Assembly: GCA_003525885.1 (NCBI GenBank)
Contig: DQIG01000117.1
Span: forward strand, 1-16,291
Direction of reading: 5' to 3'
Source of the DNA: Stenotrophomonas sp.
GTDB lineage: Bacteria > Pseudomonadota > Gammaproteobacteria > Xanthomonadales > Xanthomonadaceae
Length of the DNA stretch: 16,291 bases
Position 1 is the first letter of the stretch. Every line of letters starts with the position of its first letter. This document shows positions 7,078 to 16,079 of the stretch, piece after piece. The notes under the pieces were generated by a model. It saw only the letters and a list, made by a program, of their open reading frames with translations, did no database searches and was not told the DNA's origin. The position numbers were made by a program, and so were the translations under genes.

Positions 7078-8178
7078 ATGCGTTTCACACTGCAGCGCGA
7101 AGCCTTTCTCAAGCCGTTGGCACAGGTCGTCAACGTGGTCGAACGCCGCCAGACCCTTCCGGTTCTGGCCAATTTCCTGGTCCAGGTGCAGAACGGCCAG
7201 CTGTCGCTGACCGGTACCGACCTGGAAGTGGAGATGGTGTCGCGGATCGCGGTTGAAGATGCCCAGGACGGCGAAACCACCATTCCCGCCCGCAAGCTGT
7301 TCGAGATCATCCGCGCCCTGCCCGATGGCAGCCGGATCACCGTCTCGCAGACCGGTGACAAGATCACCGTGCAGGCCGGTCGCAGCCGCTTCACCCTGGC
7401 GACCCTGCCCTCCAATGACTTCCCGTCGGTTGACGAAGTGGAAGCCACCGAGCGCGTGGCCATCGGCGAAGCGACCCTGAAGGAACTGATTGAGCGCACC
7501 GCGTTCGCGATGGCCCAGCAGGACGTGCGCTACTACCTCAACGGCCTGTTGTTCGACCTGCGCGGCGATGCCCTGCGTACCGTCGCCACCGACGGCCATC
7601 GCCTGGCGCTGTGTGAAACCGACCTGGCCAAGCCCAGCGGTTCCAAGCGCCAGATCATCGTGCCGCGCAAGGGCGTGACCGAACTGCAGCGCCTGCTGGA
7701 GAGCGGCGATCGCGAGATCGAGCTGGAAGTCGGCCGCAGCCATGTCCGCGTCAAGCGCGATGATGTCACCTTCACCTCCAAGCTGATCGACGGCCGCTTC
7801 CCGGATTACGAAGCGGTGATTCCGATCGGTGCCGACCGCGAAGTGAAGGTTGACCGCGAAGCACTGCGTGCCTCGCTGCAGCGCGCCGCGATCCTGTCCA
7901 ACGAGAAGTACCGCGGCATCCGCGTGGAAGTCTCGCCGGGCAACCTGAAGATCAGCGCGCACAACCCGGAACAGGAAGAAGCCCAGGAAGAAATCGAGGC
8001 CGATACCACGGTCAGCGATCTGGCGATCGGCTTCAACGTGAACTACCTGCTGGATGCCCTCTCCGCCCTGCGCGATGAGGAAGTCATCATCCAGCTGCGC
8101 GATTCCAACTCCTCTGCGCTGGTGCGTGAATCCAGCAGCGAGAAGTCGCGTCACGTGGTGATGCCGCTCCGTCTCTGA
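7078..8178 (+). CDS. dnaN: DNA polymerase III beta subunit (sliding clamp)
   Basis: 366 aa, the same length as in E. coli. It begins MRFTLQREAFLKPL. Three clamp domains of about 120 residues each can be followed: TLPVLANF at 26-33, YLNGLLFD (153-160) and VATDGHRLA (169-177) in the middle domain, and a C-terminal domain with SNEKYRGIR. The C-terminal VVMPLRL closely resembles the E. coli ending, which forms part of the protein-binding cleft. The homodimeric ring tethers Pol III to DNA. The ATG at 7078 is preceded by AGGGG and CGGA. The upstream gap is the presumed oriC. A parS-like site begins 9 nt after the stop, followed by a strong terminator, so dnaN is probably not co-transcribed with recF. 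Confidence 0.99.
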   Translation: MRFTLQREAFLKPLAQVVNVVERRQTLPVLANFLVQVQNGQLSLTGTDLEVEMVSRIAVEDAQDGETTIPARKLFEIIRALPDGSRITVSQTGDKITVQAGRSRFTLATLPSNDFPSVDEVEATERVAIGEATLKELIERTAFAMAQQDVRYYLNGLLFDLRGDALRTVATDGHRLALCETDLAKPSGSKRQIIVPRKGVTELQRLLESGDREIELEVGRSHVRVKRDDVTFTSKLIDGRFPDYEAVIPIGADREVKVDREALRASLQRAAILSNEKYRGIRVEVSPGNLKISAHNPEQEEAQEEIEADTTVSDLAIGFNVNYLLDALSALRDEEVIIQLRDSNSSALVRESSSEKSRHVVMPLRL

Positions 8179-8187
8179 CAGCAGCGC

Positions 8188-8203
8188 TGTTCCACGTGGA
8201 ACC
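8188..8203 (+). promoter_or_regulatory. parS: parS site 1 (perfect)
   Basis: TGTTCCACGTGGAACC contains the complete 14-bp palindrome GTTCCACGTGGAAC that binds ParB in pseudomonads and relatives. It lies between the dnaN stop codon and its terminator. Confidence 0.9.
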
Positions 8204-8209
8204 GAACGA

Positions 8210-8237
8210 CGCCCGGGATCTTCCCGGGCGTTTTTTT
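8210..8237 (+). terminator. Rho-independent terminator after dnaN
   Basis: A perfect 9-bp GC-rich stem (8210-8218 with 8222-8230) with a 3-nt loop is followed directly by seven T residues (8231-8237). This is a textbook terminator 31 nt after the dnaN stop. It is flanked on both sides by parS-like sites. Confidence 0.95.
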
Positions 8238-8240
8238 GCA

Positions 8241-8256
8241 GGTTCCACGTGGAGCA
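8241..8256 (+). promoter_or_regulatory. parS: parS site 2 (one mismatch)
   Basis: GGTTCCACGTGGAGCA matches 13 of the 14 palindrome positions (A to G near the right end). It lies 37 nt past site 1, just beyond the terminator T-run. Confidence 0.75.
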
Positions 8257-8602
8257 TCGAGAAGACGTAGCCCTCCGGATGACACCACTCCCGTCGATAG
8301 GTCCGGTTGAGATCGGTTGCCCTTCTGCAGCATTCGTCCGAAGTGGTGGGAGCAGGACTGCGGTGCCGGGTGGCTGCTCAGCTGCGTTTGATCGAGAGCT
8401 CAGTTGCCGGGTCCTCGACCTGGTCACATGCGACCAGATCTGGCCGGACAGAAAGCAACGACTCGCGGTCATGCCTCCCTCTGCCAACGTCTCTGTCCAC
8501 AGGGAGGATTCGAGCCTGATTGGGGCGAGCCTAGCTTCTAAATCTGGGTATAAATCTAAAGCATGGTGGTGATGGTAGAGCCAGATCTCGTGGAAAAATG
8601 CC

Positions 8603-8611
8603 TTATCTACA
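8603..8611 (+). promoter_or_regulatory. Weak DnaA box, dnaN-recF region
   Basis: TTATCTACA has one mismatch to TTATNCACA. It lies within the AT-rich stretch 8592-8632. Confidence 0.4.
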
Positions 8612-8677
8612 TGATTTAAAAGAAATTTATGCGCCTGAAACCCCCTGTATATCGGCCTCTCAGCCTGGGGGGGAACC

Positions 8678-8686
8678 TGTGGATAG
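8678..8686 (-). promoter_or_regulatory. Weak DnaA box, dnaN-recF region
   Basis: The minus strand reads CTATCCACA, one mismatch at the first position. Confidence 0.5.
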
Positions 8687-8713
8687 TTTCCAAGGCATGG
8701 CGAAAGGGCTTTT

Positions 8714-8722
8714 TTATCCACA
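8714..8722 (+). promoter_or_regulatory. DnaA box, dnaN-recF region
   Basis: TTATCCACA, a perfect match, preceded by a run of T residues. It faces the box at 8737-8745, 14 nt away. Confidence 0.75.
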
Positions 8723-8736
8723 GATTGCCCATACCT

Positions 8737-8745
8737 TGTGTATAA
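8737..8745 (-). promoter_or_regulatory. DnaA box, dnaN-recF region
   Basis: The minus strand reads TTATACACA, a full match to TTATNCACA and the form of the E. coli R2 box. Confidence 0.75.
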
Positions 8746-9001
8746 GTCATACAGACCTGCTGTGGACAGCGTGGAACGATTGGTCTGAATTCTTTGAAAT
8801 CTGTGGAACCGCCCAGGGCATGGGCTCGTAGATTTCAAGGAATCTGCAGGGTCACCCGCTGATACCCGTCGGCAACGAGGCAACTGCTGTCCACGGCTCC
8901 CCTGAAATCGATGAAATCTGAGGGGCTACACCCTGCAACCCTGCGCAGAATTGAAGGATTTTCGGGCTCACCGAGGCCGGCATCTGCCGGGACGAGGTAG
9001 C

Positions 9002-9017
9002 AGCACCACGTGGAACC
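9002..9017 (+). promoter_or_regulatory. Degenerate parS-like site 3
   Basis: AGCACCACGTGGAACC keeps the CCACGTGG core and the right arm but has two mismatches in the left arm of the palindrome. Its spacing between sites 2 and 4 suggests a weak or decayed member of the cluster. Confidence 0.4.
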
Positions 9018-9149
9018 AGCGATCGAGAATCTGGCAGGCCCGCCGTTCCCGGCTCGACAGCCGGCCCGGCACGTCCGGCTTGACCGATGCAGTAAGCTGA
9101 TGGATTCCCTGCCCCTCTACCGCCCCGTGCGGATGGTCCTTCGCGCCCC

Positions 9150-10244
9150 ATGCTTATCCGCCGCCTCGCCTTGCACCAACTGCGTCGCTTCAGTGCGGTG
9201 GACCTGTCGCCCCAGCCGGGATTGAACCTGCTGACCGGCGACAACGGCGCCGGCAAGACCAGTGTGCTCGAGGCCCTGCATCTGATGGCCTATGGACGCA
9301 GCTTCCGTGGCCGGGTCCGCGATGGATTGGTGCGCCAGGGCCAGGAGGCGCTGGAGATCTTCGTGGAATGGGACGAACAGCGCGCCAATCACCCCCCGCA
9401 CCGTCGAAAGGCCGGCCTGCGCCACAGCGGGCAGGACTGGAAGGGACGATTGGACGGCGAAGACGTGGCCCAGCTCGGCAACCTGTGCGCTGCGCTGGCA
9501 GTCGTAACCTTCGAGCCTGGCAGCCATGCACTGGTCAGCGGAGGGGGCGAACCCCGCCGGCGTTTCCTGGATTGGGGCTTGTTCCACGTGGAACCTGATT
9601 TCCTGTCCTTGTGGCGCCGCTACTCGCGGGCGCTGAAGCAGCGGAACGCCCTGCTCAAGCAAGGCGGCCCGTCGCGGATGCTGGATACCTGGGATCACGA
9701 GTTGGCTGAAGCCGGAGAACCCCTGACCAGCCGCCGCCAGCACTACCTTGAGCGCCTGCAGCGGCGCACCGTGGCGCTGGCTGCCAGCCTGGCCCCGCAA
9801 CTCGGTATCCAGGCCCTGGAACTCAGCCCGGGGTGGCGTCGGCACGAGCTTCCCCTGGCCGATGCCCTGCTTCTGGCCCGGGAACGTGATCGCCAGGCCG
9901 GGTACACCTCGGTGGGCCCGCACCGGGCGGACTGGAGTGTGGGTTTCCACAGTATTCCGGGTCGCGATGCACTGTCACGCGGTCAGGCAAAGCTGACGGC
10001 ATTGGCTTGCCTGTTGGCGCAGGCCGAGGACTATGCGGAACAACGCGGCGAATGGCCGGTGATCGCGCTGGATGATCTGGCCTCCGAACTGGATCGGACC
10101 CATCAGGCGCGGGTACTGGAGCGACTGCTCAGTGGACCGGCACAGATCTTCATCACCGCGACTGAAACCCCGGCGGCGCTGCAGGAACTGACCCACATCG
10201 CCCGGTTCCACGTGGAACATGCACAGATCGTGGCTGTGCCATAG
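9150..10244 (+). CDS. recF: DNA replication and repair protein RecF
   Basis: 364 aa, normal for RecF. It is an SMC/ABC-type ATPase that helps load RecA at gaps with RecO and RecR. Walker A GDNGAGKT is at 30-37, the ABC signature SRGQ at 276-279, and Walker B with D-loop, [12 protein letters not shown], at 304-315. It starts [14 protein letters not shown], where the L-x-L-x-x-[FL]-R pattern is typical. The ATG at 9150 lacks a good Shine-Dalgarno, but no better start is visible. Oddly, the coding sequence contains two perfect parS palindromes, both in the same reading frame and both giving FHVE (145-148 and 353-356). A strong terminator separates it from dnaN. gyrB follows with its own promoter. 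Confidence 0.97.
   Translation: MLIRRLALHQLRRFSAVDLSPQPGLNLLTGDNGAGKTSVLEALHLMAYGRSFRGRVRDGLVRQGQEALEIFVEWDEQRANHPPHRRKAGLRHSGQDWKGRLDGEDVAQLGNLCAALAVVTFEPGSHALVSGGGEPRRRFLDWGLFHVEPDFLSLWRRYSRALKQRNALLKQGGPSRMLDTWDHELAEAGEPLTSRRQHYLERLQRRTVALAASLAPQLGIQALELSPGWRRHELPLADALLLARERDRQAGYTSVGPHRADWSVGFHSIPGRDALSRGQAKLTALACLLAQAEDYAEQRGEWPVIALDDLASELDRTHQARVLERLLSGPAQIFITATETPAALQELTHIARFHVEHAQIVAVP
9580..9595 (+). promoter_or_regulatory. parS: parS site 4 (perfect, inside recF)
   Basis: TGTTCCACGTGGAACC is identical over 16 bases to site 1. It is read in frame in recF as Phe-His-Val-Glu (residues 145-148). Confidence 0.9.
10204..10219 (+). promoter_or_regulatory. parS: parS site 5 (perfect, inside recF)
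   Basis: GGTTCCACGTGGAACA is the exact reverse complement of sites 1 and 4. It encodes Phe-His-Val-Glu (residues 353-356) close to the RecF C-terminus. Confidence 0.9.
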
Positions 10245-10252
10245 TGGGCACA
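10235..10252 (+). other. Small inverted repeat over the recF stop codon
   Basis: TGTGCC (10235-10240) pairs with GGCACA (10247-10252) around a 6-nt loop containing the TAG stop. There is no T-run. It lies about 25 nt upstream of the gyrB -10, so it could be a weak recF 3' hairpin or an operator-like site; this is speculative. Confidence 0.3.
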
Positions 10253-10273
10253 TCAGGGCCACTCGACCCCGGC

Positions 10274-12816
<2,543 letters not shown>

Positions 12817-12830
12817 CACAATCGGGACCT

Positions 12831-12858
12831 GGCCGGTGCGCGGGGAGCTGCACCGGCC
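12831..12858 (+). terminator. Hairpin after gyrB
   Basis: GGCCGGTGC (12831-12839) and GCACCGGCC (12850-12858) form a perfect 9-bp stem with a 10-nt loop, beginning 15 nt after the gyrB stop. Only two T residues follow, so it may be a weak or Rho-assisted terminator, or a 3' stabiliser. Read-through into the CPBP protease gene is possible. Confidence 0.5.
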
Positions 12859-12883
12859 TTCGTCCCTTGAACGCAGGTACCTG

Positions 12884-13732
12884 ATGTCCGCATCCGCCCC
12901 GGTCTCCGCCGCCCCGCCTCCGGTTCCGCCGGCGTCTACCCCGCCGCGCGCCGTGGCACCGCTGGCAGGTTTCTTCATCGACCTGGGCATCGCCGCCGTC
13001 ACCCTGGTCGGCCTGAGCATGGTCACCGGTCTGTTCTGGGGCTTTTACCGTGCGATCGTGGTCAGCCGCGCCAACGCTGAGGCCAATGGTGGCGGGCTGA
13101 CACCTGACACCGTCGGCGCGGCAGTAGGCCAGCCCGGTGCCTTGGCGCAGATCCTGATGGCCCTGATCGCCACCGGTGGCGCCGCGCTGCTGCTGTACTT
13201 CTGGCGACGCCCAGCAAACGCTGGCGAACGCCTGGCCTCGCGACAGGCGTTGCTGCGGCCTTCCACCTGGGGCTGGACCCTGCTGGTGGCCACGCTGATC
13301 GTACTCGGCAGCAACGGCATCGCGTTCCTTTCCAAGCAGTTCGGCATCGAGCCGGTGCCCACCAACGTGGAACTGATGCAGAGCGCGATCGCTCGCTTCC
13401 CGTTGTTCCTGGTGCTGTTCGCGGTCGTCCTTGCCCCCGCCTACGAAGAGCTGCTGTTCCGCCGCGTCCTGTTCGGGCGCCTGTGGCAGGCCGGTCGTCC
13501 CTGGCTGGGCCTCATCCTCAGCAGCCTGGCGTTCGCCCTGGTCCATGAAGTGCCCGGTGTCAGCAAGAATTCGCTGCTGGGCATGGCGCAGTTGTGGCTG
13601 GTCTACGGCGGCATGGGCGCCGCCTTCTGCTGGCTGTACCGGCGCACCGGCACGCTGTGGGCCGCCATCACTGCCCATGCCCTGAACAACGCTGTCGCCC
13701 TTGCCGCCATGGTGTTTCTTGGCGCAACGTAA
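12884..13732 (+). CDS. CPBP family intramembrane metalloprotease (Rce1/CAAX-like)
   Basis: 282 aa from the ATG at 12884, which has AGG 6 nt upstream. The frame is open back to a GTG at 12836, but that would place the start inside the gyrB 3' hairpin. A Pro/Ala-rich N-terminus (1-27) is followed by hydrophobic segments at about 29-50, 87-105, 130-150, 170-187, 204-220, 230-250 and 258-280. The three CPBP motifs are present: EELLFRR at 188-194 (Glu188-Glu189...Arg193), F217-x3-H221, and His265 with Asn268-Asn269 in ITAHALNN. The family (formerly Abi) includes eukaryotic Rce1 and bacterial bacteriocin-immunity and envelope proteins. The substrate here is unknown. The active-site residues are all present, so it is probably an active intramembrane protease. 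Confidence 0.9.
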   Translation: MSASAPVSAAPPPVPPASTPPRAVAPLAGFFIDLGIAAVTLVGLSMVTGLFWGFYRAIVVSRANAEANGGGLTPDTVGAAVGQPGALAQILMALIATGGAALLLYFWRRPANAGERLASRQALLRPSTWGWTLLVATLIVLGSNGIAFLSKQFGIEPVPTNVELMQSAIARFPLFLVLFAVVLAPAYEELLFRRVLFGRLWQAGRPWLGLILSSLAFALVHEVPGVSKNSLLGMAQLWLVYGGMGAAFCWLYRRTGTLWAAITAHALNNAVALAAMVFLGAT

Positions 13733-13803
13733 CGCCGTGTCCGCTTGACGAAAGATTAAGCAGGTACGTTACACACTGCACATATGAACACGGGGGTGGA
13801 CCC

Positions 13804-14610
13804 ATGAAACAACTGCTGCTGGCCCTTGTCATCACCACCCTGCTCAGCGCCTGCGCGACGACCACATCGCCGACCGGGCGTCGGCAGATGGTCGGCGGCG
13901 TGTCGCAGGCGCAGCTGGACCAGCTGGGTGCGCAGGCGTTCGCCGAGACCAAGCAGAAAGAGAAGATCAGCACCGACGGCCGCCAGAATGGTTATGTGCA
14001 GTGCGTGGTCAACGCATTGGTCGCGCAGCTGCCGCCTCAGTACCGCGGCGTACGGTGGGAGACTGCCGTATTCGTCGACAAGGAACCCAACGCCTTTGCC
14101 CTGCCCGGCGGCAAAGTAGGCGTGAACACCGGCATCTTCACCGTCGCCAAGAACCAGGACCAGTTGGCTGCCGTGATCGGCCATGAGATCGGCCATGTCA
14201 TTGCGCGTCACCACGAAGAACGCATCACCCGGCAGATGGGTGCGCAGACCGGACTGGCGGTGCTCGGGGCGCTGGCCGGCGCCGCCTATGGCGATGGTGC
14301 CGCCAGTACGGTCAACCAGCTGGGCGGCATGGGCGCGCAGACGGCCTTCCTGCTGCCAGGCTCGCGAACCCAGGAAAGCGAGGCCGATGTCATCGGCCAG
14401 CGACTGATGGCGCAGGCCGGATTCAACCCGGCCCAGGCCGTGGATCTGTGGCAGAACATGATGGCCGCCAGCGGCGGTCGAAGTCCGCAATGGCTGTCCA
14501 CCCACCCCGATCCGGCCAACCGGATCCAGGAGCTGCGACGTGATGCACCGGGCCTGACGCCGGTCTATCAGCAGGCGCAGGCGGCCGGGCTGCGGCCAAA
14601 GTGCGGATGA
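13804..14610 (+). CDS. M48 family zinc metalloprotease, lipoprotein (LoiP/YcaL-like)
   Basis: 268 aa. MKQLLLALVITTLLSAC is a lipoprotein signal with Cys17 in the lipobox LSAC. The residue after Cys is Ala, consistent with outer-membrane sorting. The catalytic motif is HEIGH at 127-131 (His127, Glu128, His131), and the third zinc ligand is probably Glu191 in ESEAD (191-195). WLSTHPDPANRI (230-241) is the conserved C-terminal M48 motif. Members such as LoiP, YcaL and BepA degrade or help assemble outer-membrane proteins, so a periplasmic quality-control role is likely. The ATG at 13804 has a GGGGGTGG just upstream; the open frame begins earlier, at 13594, inside the preceding gene. It lies 71 nt after the CPBP protease gene. 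A TTGACG at 13745 could be a -35, but no good -10 follows. Confidence 0.93.
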   Translation: MKQLLLALVITTLLSACATTTSPTGRRQMVGGVSQAQLDQLGAQAFAETKQKEKISTDGRQNGYVQCVVNALVAQLPPQYRGVRWETAVFVDKEPNAFALPGGKVGVNTGIFTVAKNQDQLAAVIGHEIGHVIARHHEERITRQMGAQTGLAVLGALAGAAYGDGAASTVNQLGGMGAQTAFLLPGSRTQESEADVIGQRLMAQAGFNPAQAVDLWQNMMAASGGRSPQWLSTHPDPANRIQELRRDAPGLTPVYQQAQAAGLRPKCG

Positions 14611-14742
14611 GTGCGCAGTTCTATGCTGTATTGCAGCACATAAAACGATTTCTCACGCCATCTGTTTCTGATACGTTTGGCGGCTCAGATTTTTCTGACA
14701 GTCCGACTTTGCCGCTATCCGGCGGTTCGATCGAGGTGAACG

Positions 14743-15936
14743 ATGATTTTCCGTAACCACAAAGCTGTGCTTTCCGTCCTCGTCGCGACCGCCCTGACCG
14801 GCGCCGTGGTCACCGATGCCTTTGCGCAGTCCTCGCGTTCCTCCGACCGTGGCAGCCGCGGCGGCAGCAGCAAGCAGGCCAAGGCCGAACCGCTGTACCC
14901 GAATGCGACCCGCCAGGAGCCGGCCGCCAAGGCCTCGGCCAAGATGGGCAGCAAGCTGCAGAAAATGATCGACAGCTACAACAAGGAAAAGTTCCCGGAG
15001 ACGCGCGAACAGGCTGACGCGATCCTGGCCGACAGCGCTTCCAACGAGTACGACAAGTCGCTGGCCGCGCAGCTGGCCTCGCAGGCTGCCTACCAGACCG
15101 ACGACACGCCGGGCGCCATCGCCTACCTGAAGCAGGTCATCCAGTTCAACGGCCTGGACAACAACGGCCACTTCCAGTCGATGCTGATGCTGGGCCAGCT
15201 GCAGCTGCAGGAAGACAAGACCGCCGAAGGCCTGGCCACCCTGGACAAGTACTTCGCCGAGAGCAAGTCGACCAAGCCGGAAGAGCTGATCGCCAAGGGC
15301 CAGGCGCTGTACCAGCTGGAGCGCTACCAGGAAGCGATCCCGGTGCTGAAGCAGGCCATCGCCGGCGCCACCGAGCCGAAGGACAACTGGAACCAGCTGC
15401 TGATGGCGGCCCTGTCCGAAGCCGGCCAGACCGGTGAAGCCGTGCAGGCCGCAGAGGCACTGGCGGCCAAGAACCCGACGGACAAGAAGGCCCAGCTGAA
15501 TCTGGCCAACATGTACATGCAGGCTGACCAGATGCCGAAGGCCGCCGCGGTGATGGACAAGCTGCGCAGCAGCGGCCAGCTCACCGAAGAGCGCGAGTAC
15601 AAGCAGCTGTACTCGATCTATGCCAACACCGAGAACAAGGAAAAGGACGTCATCGCGGTCATCAACGAAGGGTTGCAGAAGGGCATCCTGAAGCCGGACT
15701 ACCAGGTCTACCTGGCGCTGGCCCAGTCCTACTACTACTCCGACCAGGTGCCGCAGGCGATCGATGCGTGGCAGAAGGCCGCCCCGCTCTCCAAGGACGG
15801 TGAGACCTACCTGAACCTGGCACGCGTCCTGCATGCCGAGGGTCGCGTCCCCGAGGCCAAGCAGGCCGCCCAGCAGGCGCTGGCGAAGGGCGTGAAGAAC
15901 CAGGCTGATGCCAAAAAAATCATCAACCTGAAGTAA
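14743..15936 (+). CDS. Exported tetratricopeptide-repeat protein
   Basis: 397 aa. A Sec signal peptide (positive start MIFRNHK, hydrophobic 9-24, cleavage after AFA at about 28) leads into a Ser/Arg/Gly-rich stretch (30-45). From about 65 to 395 the protein is almost wholly helical, with TPR-like units. The clearest are at about 145-176, 181-213, 216-247, 249-279, 321-350 and 354-386; the last, with YLNLARVLHAEGRVPEAKQA, is the most canonical. GAGGT at 14733-14737 is a good ribosome binding site, 5 nt before the ATG. A 132-nt gap follows the M48 gene. It probably acts as a periplasmic scaffold. The next gene is tonB, so a link to the TonB system is possible, but nothing in the sequence proves it. 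Confidence 0.85.
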   Translation: MIFRNHKAVLSVLVATALTGAVVTDAFAQSSRSSDRGSRGGSSKQAKAEPLYPNATRQEPAAKASAKMGSKLQKMIDSYNKEKFPETREQADAILADSASNEYDKSLAAQLASQAAYQTDDTPGAIAYLKQVIQFNGLDNNGHFQSMLMLGQLQLQEDKTAEGLATLDKYFAESKSTKPEELIAKGQALYQLERYQEAIPVLKQAIAGATEPKDNWNQLLMAALSEAGQTGEAVQAAEALAAKNPTDKKAQLNLANMYMQADQMPKAAAVMDKLRSSGQLTEEREYKQLYSIYANTENKEKDVIAVINEGLQKGILKPDYQVYLALAQSYYYSDQVPQAIDAWQKAAPLSKDGETYLNLARVLHAEGRVPEAKQAAQQALAKGVKNQADAKKIINLK

Positions 15937-15965
15937 GTAGGAATAACGCCTGAATGCCTGCTCAG

Positions 15966-15996
15966 TTGATGCGCAGGCGCTCAGGATTGGTATAAG
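15966..15996 (+). promoter_or_regulatory. Candidate tonB promoter
   Basis: TGGTATAAG (15988-15996) is an extended -10 with one mismatch to TATAAT. TTGATG (15966-15971) is a possible -35, though the 19-nt spacer is long. Transcription would start near 16003. I could not find a Fur-box-like palindrome around it. Confidence 0.5.
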
Positions 15997-16009
15997 CTTG
16001 GAGGTTCCT

Positions 16010-16053
16010 GCGGTGTCATGCACCGCTGATCAGGGATCCCGCCCCCGGGATTC
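16010..16053 (+). other. Two consecutive hairpins in the tonB leader
   Basis: Hairpin A: GCGGTG (16010-16015) with CACCGC (16021-16026), 5-nt loop. Hairpin B: ATCCCG (16036-16041) with CGGGAT (16046-16051), extendable by a G-T and a G-C pair, 4-nt loop. There are no T-runs. They fall between the candidate promoter and the ATG, so they may belong to the tonB 5' leader, or B may end the TPR transcript. Confidence 0.4.
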
Positions 16054-16079
16054 CGGCCCCACTATTGAGCTCTTGGCGC

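Larger units (their letters stand above)
8257..9149. other. Gene-free dnaN-recF region with a DnaA-box cluster
   Basis: About 0.9 kb without a credible gene. Open frames on either strand show no recognisable family and run through the binding sites. Contents: AT-rich stretches at about 8531-8560 and 8592-8632, a cluster of DnaA-box matches (8603-8769), a degenerate parS-like site at 9002-9017, and several copies of a short AATCTG-containing word. A TTGACC at 9080-9085 could be a -35 for recF, but no good -10 follows. Its length and AT content are unusual beside the tightly packed neighbours. It may be an accessory part of the origin or a DnaA-binding site. An unrecognised small RNA cannot be excluded. 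Confidence 0.6.

Noticed and set aside
8419..8437. Inverted repeat CTGGTC...GACCAG
   Set aside because: Only 6 bp with a 6-nt loop and no T-run or neighbouring gene; expected by chance in GC-rich sequence.
8249..8572. 107-codon plus-strand open frame after the dnaN terminator
   Set aside because: It starts at a GTG inside parS site 2, lacks a ribosome binding site, and has no family resemblance.
8573..8600. Second GTAG-type repeat (GGTAGAGCCAGATC...)
   Set aside because: It shares the head GGTAGAGCC with the element at 2831-2857 but has no matching hairpin arm, so it cannot be supported as a repeat.
8598..8831. 77-codon plus-strand open frame in the dnaN-recF gap
   Set aside because: No recognisable motif, no ribosome binding site, and it runs through the DnaA-box cluster.
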